IMG/VR virus record: IMGVR_UViG_3300035701_000137
Location: 1-35,869 of that record
Source of the DNA: a virus
Reading direction: 5' to 3' (one strand)
DNA length: 35,869 nucleotides
The position numbers were made by a program, and so were the translations under genes. Position 1 is the first letter of the stretch, and each line of letters opens with the position of its first letter. Under the pieces are notes generated by a model, which did no database searches, was not told the origin of the DNA, and saw only the letters and a list, made by a program, of their open reading frames with translations. Positions 30,166-35,869 of this stretch are shown here, piece by piece.

Positions 30166-30926
30166 CGACGGACTACGCGTGGGACGGGACCCCGTTGACG
30201 GCCGGCACGTCGCGCAGACACTTCGCGCTGACCGGAGAGCACGCGCACTGGTCGATCCTCGGTCAGCGCGAGATGGTGGTCGTCGGTCGACACTTCGTCG
30301 ACGACCCAGGGAACACGTCGAAGCGGTTCGTCGAGTATGACTGCCGAGACATCTACACCGGAGAGTTCCTCCCAGGATGTCGGTTGCTCTCCTCGATGGG
30401 AGGGACGACCAACGGCGACGACAACGTCCTCCACCCATCCACGAAGCTTCTGCCCGGGTCGACGAGCACCACCAACGCCAAGACCGAGAACGTGCCCGCC
30501 AAGCTCATCGATGGCGACCAGGTGTTCGTCGGCTTCGTGGAGGGTTCCCGTTCTCGACCCGTGATCTACGGCGTGCTGCCGCACTCCGGGTCGACGCGCG
30601 GCGCGACCGCTGCTCAGGGCGAGCGTCGCCTGACATCACACATGGGCACGTCGACCGAGATCCAACAGGACGGGACGTACGTCGTAACCCCTGCGACCAA
30701 GATGCAGTTCGGCGGCCCCAATGCCAGCGAGAACCTCGTGCTCGGACAGAAGTTCAAGCAGTTCGCATCGGACTTGATCGACGCGCTGCTCACTGCGACG
30801 TACCCGACGGGCGTCGGACCGACGGGTCCGATGCTGCCGCCGGCGAGCACCACGATCGCCAACCTCAAGACTCAGCTGGCTACGCTGCTGAGCGACATCG
30901 CCTTCACACAGAAGGGTCTCCCATAG
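30162..30926 (+). CDS. baseplate spike / OB-fold protein (gpV/gp5-like)
   Basis: A 254-residue protein after the hub. The segment KLIDGDQVFVGFVEGSRSRP followed by VIYGVLP is the OB-fold signature of central spike proteins (VgrG/gp5/gpV), in which G-D-x-V-x-V-x-F-[LV]-[EN]-G is followed by P-x-[VI]-[LIY]-G. The C-terminal ~100 residues have a strand-rich part (STEIQQDGTYVVTPATKMQF), compatible with a short spike, and a helical end. It probably forms the membrane-piercing tip with the hub. The ATG overlaps the upstream stop. Confidence 0.75.
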   Translation: MTTDYAWDGTPLTAGTSRRHFALTGEHAHWSILGQREMVVVGRHFVDDPGNTSKRFVEYDCRDIYTGEFLPGCRLLSSMGGTTNGDDNVLHPSTKLLPGSTSTTNAKTENVPAKLIDGDQVFVGFVEGSRSRPVIYGVLPHSGSTRGATAAQGERRLTSHMGTSTEIQQDGTYVVTPATKMQFGGPNASENLVLGQKFKQFASDLIDALLTATYPTGVGPTGPMLPPASTTIANLKTQLATLLSDIAFTQKGLP

Positions 30927-31402
30927 TGGCGATGTCGACCGCCACGCTCGCTGCGCAGCTGCTCGCGCTCGTGCCAGCCGCGACGGAGGCAGCTGCGATC
31001 ACCACGCTGACGAACGCGTACGGCGTCTTCGCCGCTGCCGCCGAATCGAACGGAGTCGTGATCACAGGAGCTGGTGTAACACTCGGGAAGACGGCGATGC
31101 AGGCAGCCCTCGTAGGGATGAGCGCAACCGGCGCCGGCGCCGCCGTGATCACGGCAGCTGTCCAAGCCTTCTGGGCCGCAGTGGCGGCTGGTCTCGCGGC
31201 CTCGTTCGTGGGCGCGACGGCGATCACTCCTCCTCCCCACGCAGGATTGGCTGCATTGCTCGCGGCCGACTTCGCGACCAACACCGCGACGTCGGCGACA
31301 CAAGCCGCAGCCACGAATGCCTTGGCTGTAGACTTCCACAACCAGGCCATCATCGGGGGCACTGTCACGTTCCCTGGTCCTGTCGTCAAACCGATCACGT
31401 GA
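30926..31402 (+). CDS. Ala-rich baseplate-associated protein
   Basis: A 158-residue protein from GTG 30926 (TAGTG overlap); an in-frame ATG at 30932 is an alternative. It is strongly Ala/Thr-rich and hydrophobic (AALVGMSATGAGAAVITAAV, QAFWAAVAAGLAASFVGA) with Pro-rich (ITPPPHAG) and strand-rich (GGTVTFPGPVVKPIT) parts. It looks like a small tail component seen between spike and wedge genes in some myoviruses. The hydrophobic helices could be membrane-active, but they are not clean transmembrane segments. The function is unknown. Confidence 0.6.
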   Translation: MAMSTATLAAQLLALVPAATEAAAITTLTNAYGVFAAAAESNGVVITGAGVTLGKTAMQAALVGMSATGAGAAVITAAVQAFWAAVAAGLAASFVGATAITPPPHAGLAALLAADFATNTATSATQAAATNALAVDFHNQAIIGGTVTFPGPVVKPIT

Positions 31403-31409
31403 GCTAGCC

Positions 31410-33581
31410 ATGGCAGACTCATTCGACCCACAACCTCCAGACGTATCCAGCGGTCGGCGCTACTCAGGAGCGTTCGCGTACTCGTTCATGATGCCCCTGC
31501 CGGGCGTCACCGTGACTGACTCTGACGGCGGTGAAGCATTCGAGGCCAGCGACCTCGCCGTCCAGCTGTTCCTGCCGCAGCAGATCTCCCTGCGCGAGCC
31601 GTTCGCCACGCAGGTCACCATCATGCAAGACGGCGGGAAGGTGATCGAGTCCCGCGGTCAGGTGATCAAGATGGGGTCGATCTCTGGCACCACGGGGTTC
31701 TTGTTCAACGCGGAGGTGGCGCTGCAGGGTAATGGCAACGCGCTCATGCTGCCGCGCTTGGCCACCGACCTTGACGCTCAGCTCGGAGCGGTGTCCGGCT
31801 ACCTCGCCTTCATGAAGCTGCGGTACCTGTTCCGCGCGTACGGAGCCGAGCGGCGTCGCGGCAACATCGACGCCAAGCTGTACTTTTTCGACGAGAAGAA
31901 CGACGACTACTGGCGCGTCGAGCCCGACGTCTTCGAGATGACTCGTTCGAGCCGGAAGCCGATGTCATACGACTATAACATCCAGTTCCGCTGCATCGAG
32001 CCGTCGGACAACAAGTCGCCGCCGGCGCAGGCGTCAGCGTTCGTGCTCGGTTCCGCGATGTACGGCACAGACCTGGAGACCAACCCGCTCAGCGACTCCA
32101 GCGGCTTTCATCCCGGCCTCGGCCTCGGCAAGCGAGCCATCCCGCAGAACATCTTGACGACGATCGCGCGCTACGCGGACATGGTCACGAGCGGCGTGAA
32201 CTACCTCAAGTTCCTCGACTCGGTCGCGCAGCGTGCGATGCAGTCGACGCTCAACAACCTCGACAACGTCGTCGGGTTCTTCGAGAACATCGTTGACACT
32301 GCCTCTCAGCAGCTAGATCTCGTGCCAGCGCTGCTCAACCAGCTCGGCGACTCGCTCGCCGGGCTGGAGCGCGTGATCGGGAAGTACGCCGCCGCGGTCA
32401 ACGTGTTCACGTCTCGTGACGCAGCGCTGGAGATGAATGAGTGGTGGCTGGAGGTCACAGCGCTATACGACTCGTTGTCCGTCAGCATGACGCAGATCGT
32501 CGGGTCGAAGGTCCGTACCGACATCGCCGACACCCACCAACGCTACTCGACCAGTCGTGGAGCGCAGGGCTCGACCACAGACTTCCTCCAGGAGGCGACC
32601 GGCAGCACCGGGTCACCAGATGCCAACCCATTCCTCGGCACCTCTGGTCTGTCGTTGATCACCGACCTCAATCGTCTCCTCAACGCCGGGCAGGTGTCGT
32701 CGACCGTCGTCTACAACGGCGAGGACATCTACGCGATCGCGCGTCGTCTGACCGGGAAGATCGAACGCTTCACCGACCTCATCCTCCTCAACAGGCTGGA
32801 GTTCCCGTTCATCGTCGCGAGCGCGAACAACAAGCCACCCAACACGCTCGCGTGGGGCGAGTCCATCCTCTACCAGTCGACCCAGCAGACGACCGCTTCT
32901 GTTGGTGATGCTCCGAGCGACGTTGCGGTGCCGACGGTCGCCGGCACGGTCACCACCGCAGCGACGTTCAGCGAGCTGATCGACAACACGCAGTCGTGGC
33001 GTGCCAACCAGTGGGTCGGTTACACCGTGACCGCGACGACCGGCGGCGTCTCCGACTCTCACGTCGTCGCCTCGAACACCGCGGTCAAGCTCTCGCTCAA
33101 CGGGACGTGGGCGATCGCGATCACGCCAGGCGTGACGACGTACGTGGTAGTGCTAGCTCAGCTCAACATGAATCGACCAATCACGGCTGACACGCGGGCG
33201 TACGGCACGGACCTACGCGCGGTCAATGTCGGCGACGGCCGCGTCGACCTCGCGTGGGATGCCACGGGGGACCTCGCCACCGTCTCTGGTATCGACAACC
33301 TGATCCAGGCCATCAACCTTCGAGCCAGATGTCAGGCCGGACAGCACCCGTTCCATCCGACGTATGGCTTGCCCTCTCCGGTCGGGCGCCCCTACACTGC
33401 CCACGTCGGGATCCTTTACGTGTTCTTCATGCGACGTTCACTGCTAGCTGACCCTCGGATCAATCGTGTCCGTAACGCGCAGATCAGTGTCGCCGGCGAC
33501 GTGTTCACACTGACCGCAGAGATCCAACCCGTCGCCTCGCGCACCGCGTTGCCGATCTCAGTGAACGTTGGAGGATCGTAG
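31410..33581 (+). CDS. baseplate wedge fusion: N-terminal domain + LysM-like + gp25-like
   Basis: A 723-residue protein. The N-terminal ~215 residues are beta-rich and resemble a tube- or hub-associated domain (FLPQQISLREPFATQVTIMQ). Residues ~220-390 are helical. About 32709-32816 encodes a LysM-like unit (EDIYAIARRLTGKIERFTDL, then ILLNRLEFPF) as in gp53/XkdP. About 32945-33160 is a beta insert shared with the J protein. The last ~130 residues form a gp25/W-like wedge domain (TDLRAVNVGDGRVDLAWD, then IQAINLRARCQAGQHPFHPT and LLADPRINRV). In most myoviruses these parts are separate genes. No clear Shine-Dalgarno is visible. Confidence 0.7.
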   Translation: MADSFDPQPPDVSSGRRYSGAFAYSFMMPLPGVTVTDSDGGEAFEASDLAVQLFLPQQISLREPFATQVTIMQDGGKVIESRGQVIKMGSISGTTGFLFNAEVALQGNGNALMLPRLATDLDAQLGAVSGYLAFMKLRYLFRAYGAERRRGNIDAKLYFFDEKNDDYWRVEPDVFEMTRSSRKPMSYDYNIQFRCIEPSDNKSPPAQASAFVLGSAMYGTDLETNPLSDSSGFHPGLGLGKRAIPQNILTTIARYADMVTSGVNYLKFLDSVAQRAMQSTLNNLDNVVGFFENIVDTASQQLDLVPALLNQLGDSLAGLERVIGKYAAAVNVFTSRDAALEMNEWWLEVTALYDSLSVSMTQIVGSKVRTDIADTHQRYSTSRGAQGSTTDFLQEATGSTGSPDANPFLGTSGLSLITDLNRLLNAGQVSSTVVYNGEDIYAIARRLTGKIERFTDLILLNRLEFPFIVASANNKPPNTLAWGESILYQSTQQTTASVGDAPSDVAVPTVAGTVTTAATFSELIDNTQSWRANQWVGYTVTATTGGVSDSHVVASNTAVKLSLNGTWAIAITPGVTTYVVVLAQLNMNRPITADTRAYGTDLRAVNVGDGRVDLAWDATGDLATVSGIDNLIQAINLRARCQAGQHPFHPTYGLPSPVGRPYTAHVGILYVFFMRRSLLADPRINRVRNAQISVAGDVFTLTAEIQPVASRTALPISVNVGGS

Positions 33582-35681
33582 ATGCCGACCGCGTTGAGAT
33601 TCTTGACCTACCCTGAAGTGCTCGCGAACATGTTCGCGCACATCCAGAACATCCGTGGGTCTCAGGCAGACCTCATCCCAGGGTCAGCGACGCGGACGGT
33701 CCTGGAGTGCGCATCGCTGAGTGACGCCGAGCAGTACGTGCAGATGAGCCGGTTGCTCAATCTGTTCCAGCTCGACAAGTGTCGTGGCGACGATCTCGAC
33801 CAGCGCGCGATCGAGATCGGCTCCGACCTCAACGTGACGCTGCGTCGTAAGCCAGCAGAGACGAGCATCAGCAACGTCATCGCCGGCAACGGCGCCGTCC
33901 TCCGCTCAACCACGCTCGCTGTCGACGTCCTCTACGGCAGCACGACGTTCTCCGTCCTGGACGGGTCGCTGTTCCCGACCTCCGGCTACATCACGATCTC
34001 GGCGGGCACGGCGAACGAGGAGGACCTGATCTACTCGCGCGTCCTCAACGTGTTCACAGTGATCCTGTCCGGCAGCGGCAACACCCTCCAGCGCAGCCAC
34101 GCCGCAGGCGAGCCTGCGGTGAGCGCGTCGATCCGATCGACGCTTCTCGCGCTGGTGAACGTCGGCGCCCTGTCAGCCACGTTGGTTGCCGGCACCGGAG
34201 CAGCGTGGGCGGCGTCTGGGTCGGTCATCTTCGACCGCAGCCTCGTGACTCGCGAGACGATCACCTTCACACGCGTCGGCGACTTGCTGACGCTCGGTGC
34301 TCCTACGACGTTTGCCCATGCGGCAGGCTCTGTCGTAATCCAGAGCACGAGCGGCGTCGACCAGGCAGTGTCTGTCGGCACGGGTGCATTCGTCCCACCG
34401 TCGCTGTCCACACCACAGGTCAACTTCCACGTCACGCAGTCGGGCACGCTGTTCGACGGCGACTTCGTCTCCGGCCTCATCCCGGTGGAGTCGAACCTGG
34501 TCGGAGCTGCGACGCGCGCAGGCGCCAACACGATCACGAAGTGGTCGACACCACCGTTTGCGAACGCGACGGTTACCAACCCTTCCGCAGCCACACGCGG
34601 GTCCGACATCGAGGGCGACGACGACTTCCGGCAGCGCCTGAAGGACTTCCTCCAGAGCCTGACTCGCGCCACTCCGCTCGCCATCATGACGTTCGCGAAG
34701 TCGTTGGTCGATCCTGTGACCGGCGCGTCGACGGCCTTCGTGCAGCTCGTGGAGCCGATCAGCCCAGGGCAGAGCACGTTGTACATCACAGACGGGACGC
34801 CGACGTTCTCCCTTGGCCAGCAGCCGTTCCTCGGCCGCGACGTGCTGATCTCTGATGCCACGGTTGGTGATCGTCGCGGCAAGCTCGGCACGTACGGACC
34901 TCCGTACAACTACTCAACGATCGCGCCCGTCGCGCCGCGCGTGTTCTCCAGCGCTGGTACAGCCAGAGGGTCATCGACGTCCGTCGGACTGAACTTCCTG
35001 GAAGACACTTCACAGGCGATGACGGTGAACGCGTTCGCGGGCATGTGGCTCAAGACCGTCGACAACGTGTTCCGGCTGATCGCATCGAACACGGCCATCC
35101 GTTTCATCTTCACGAGCGGCGACGTGCCGAGCGCAGGCAGCTACTCGGTCTACAACCTCGCTGGCACTCCCCTCGTGCCAGGCACCGACTTCACGTTCAA
35201 CGCGTCGACTGGCGATCTGGAGATCACGGCAGGTCTCGCTGCTCACGACGGCCTCGTGGCTGCGTCGGATGGCGCCGCGCCGTCGCTCGGCGCATACCTG
35301 TACTCCAGCGGCCTCGCGGCCTTCGCGCAACGATCGATCAACGGCGATCCATCCGACTTTTCCGACTTCCCGGGCTATCGCGCTGCAGGCACGCAGATCC
35401 TCGTCGCCGTTCCGACGATCCTCGGTCAGGCATTCTTGATCAAGGTGACGCCGGCGCGCGGCTTCACGGTCACGCAGCTAGCTGCTTCGGTGCAGCTCGT
35501 CGTCGAGACCTACGTGAACGCGCTCGGCATCGGCGCCACGGTCGTGCTCGCGGAGATCATCGGTGCGATCGTCGCGCTCCCAGGTGTTGCAGACACGGCG
35601 ATCATATCTCCACCGTCCAACATCTCACTGCCGAACGGCACGCTGATGCGCATCGGCGACACGAACGTGACGGTCGTCTAA
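33582..35681 (+). CDS. baseplate J protein (gp6-like wedge)
   Basis: A 699-residue baseplate wedge protein. Early features are IRGSQADLIPGSATRTVLEC and YVQMSRLLNLFQLDKCRGDD, and later SDIEGDDDFRQRLKDFLQSL, typical of J proteins in which E-[ST]-D-x-x-[FL]-R-x-R appears in the core. Two similar beta units follow each other at about 33909-34125 and 34140-34340 (ending QRSHAAGEPAV and FAHAAGSVV). Another beta insert at about 34955-35155 resembles one in the upstream fusion protein. The C-terminus (VVLAEIIGAIVALPGVADTA) fits the J family. The Shine-Dalgarno is GGAGGATCG. It links the wedge to the hub and sheath. Confidence 0.8.
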   Translation: MPTALRFLTYPEVLANMFAHIQNIRGSQADLIPGSATRTVLECASLSDAEQYVQMSRLLNLFQLDKCRGDDLDQRAIEIGSDLNVTLRRKPAETSISNVIAGNGAVLRSTTLAVDVLYGSTTFSVLDGSLFPTSGYITISAGTANEEDLIYSRVLNVFTVILSGSGNTLQRSHAAGEPAVSASIRSTLLALVNVGALSATLVAGTGAAWAASGSVIFDRSLVTRETITFTRVGDLLTLGAPTTFAHAAGSVVIQSTSGVDQAVSVGTGAFVPPSLSTPQVNFHVTQSGTLFDGDFVSGLIPVESNLVGAATRAGANTITKWSTPPFANATVTNPSAATRGSDIEGDDDFRQRLKDFLQSLTRATPLAIMTFAKSLVDPVTGASTAFVQLVEPISPGQSTLYITDGTPTFSLGQQPFLGRDVLISDATVGDRRGKLGTYGPPYNYSTIAPVAPRVFSSAGTARGSSTSVGLNFLEDTSQAMTVNAFAGMWLKTVDNVFRLIASNTAIRFIFTSGDVPSAGSYSVYNLAGTPLVPGTDFTFNASTGDLEITAGLAAHDGLVAASDGAAPSLGAYLYSSGLAAFAQRSINGDPSDFSDFPGYRAAGTQILVAVPTILGQAFLIKVTPARGFTVTQLAASVQLVVETYVNALGIGATVVLAEIIGAIVALPGVADTAIISPPSNISLPNGTLMRIGDTNVTVV

Positions 35682-35704
35682 GACTCTCGTAGAGGAAACA
35701 GAAC

Positions 35705-35869
35705 ATGACCCTACCAGTACCGACCCAGACCTGGAGCATCGACCCGAACCACCGGGCGAACTTCGTTTCCGTGATCGACGCGACCCAACAGGTGTTCTAC
35801 AACGTCAAGAACTGGCTCGTGACCCACGGCTACACCGTCGTCTGGTCGGCAAGCGGCGGCACCGGGCCG
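35705..35869 (+). CDS. start of next baseplate/tail gene (cut by window edge)
   Basis: Fifty-five codons from an ATG with an AGAGGA Shine-Dalgarno, open to the end of the window. The text (TWSIDPNHRANFVSVIDATQ, then VFYNVKNWLVTHGYTVVWSA) contains aromatic and strand-forming residues typical of tail or fibre-associated proteins. After J the usual genes are the I-like wedge protein and tail fibres. Too little is present to name it. Confidence 0.7.
   Translation, partial: MTLPVPTQTWSIDPNHRANFVSVIDATQQVFYNVKNWLVTHGYTVVWSASGGTGP

Noticed and set aside
1-35869. CRISPR arrays, tRNA or rRNA genes, insertion sequences, attachment sites
   Set aside because: No regularly spaced repeats, cloverleaf-like segments, transposase ORFs or integrase were seen; the only repeats are the coding ones listed.

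Overview
The window is a piece of a GC-rich tailed-phage or prophage genome carrying the structural (virion morphogenesis) block of a contractile-tailed phage (myovirus morphotype). Every gene I can support lies on the + strand; the long minus-strand and alternate-frame ORFs are GC-skew shadows. High GC, frequent GTG starts and repeated TAGGCT/TAGGGT-like -10 hexamers placed about 6 nt before start codons (an actinobacterial leaderless-promoter pattern) suggest an actinobacterial host. This is inference: no tRNA, integrase or host gene is present to confirm it.

Layout. Bases 1-3486 hold a small accessory set: the C-terminus of a dCTP deaminase, a ribbon-helix-helix-like protein, a lysine-rich protein with an 18-bp x3 tandem repeat, a PP-loop (PAPS-reductase-like) ATP pyrophosphatase translationally coupled to a ParB-like protein (an IbrA/IbrB-like pair), and several small unknowns, one with a zinc ribbon. 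Bases 3491-13706 run from a Cys-rich protein and the portal through three long, lysine-rich, mostly unrecognised proteins (one with a strong internal start) to a MuF-like minor head protein and a beta-rich protein. Bases 13710-14750 hold a PI3/4K-HipA-like kinase gene followed by a scar with an HNH endonuclease remnant and a second, diverged copy of the end of the kinase gene. Bases 14750-18634 are the capsid module: prohead protease, two small beta proteins, an acidic Ser-rich scaffold candidate, and a major capsid protein with an inserted Ig/FN3-like domain, followed by a terminator.

Bases 18744-22972 carry the head-tail junction candidates. Then come sheath (22985), tube (24783), tail assembly chaperones with a probable +1 frameshift (25373-26219), tape measure with an M23 peptidase domain, hub, spike, a small Ala-rich protein, a baseplate protein joining LysM-like and gp25-like parts, baseplate J and the start of the next gene. 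Terminase, lysis, replication and integration genes are not in the window.

Working together: portal, MuF, scaffold, protease and MCP build and mature the head; the junction proteins close it; the tape measure and chaperones set tail length as the tube polymerises on the hub; the sheath surrounds the tube; and the spike, gp25-like and J proteins form the baseplate. The parts most likely to be new are the PP-loop/ParB pair, the kinase with its insertion scar, the lysine-rich proteins between portal and MuF, and the recurrent leaderless-type promoters.
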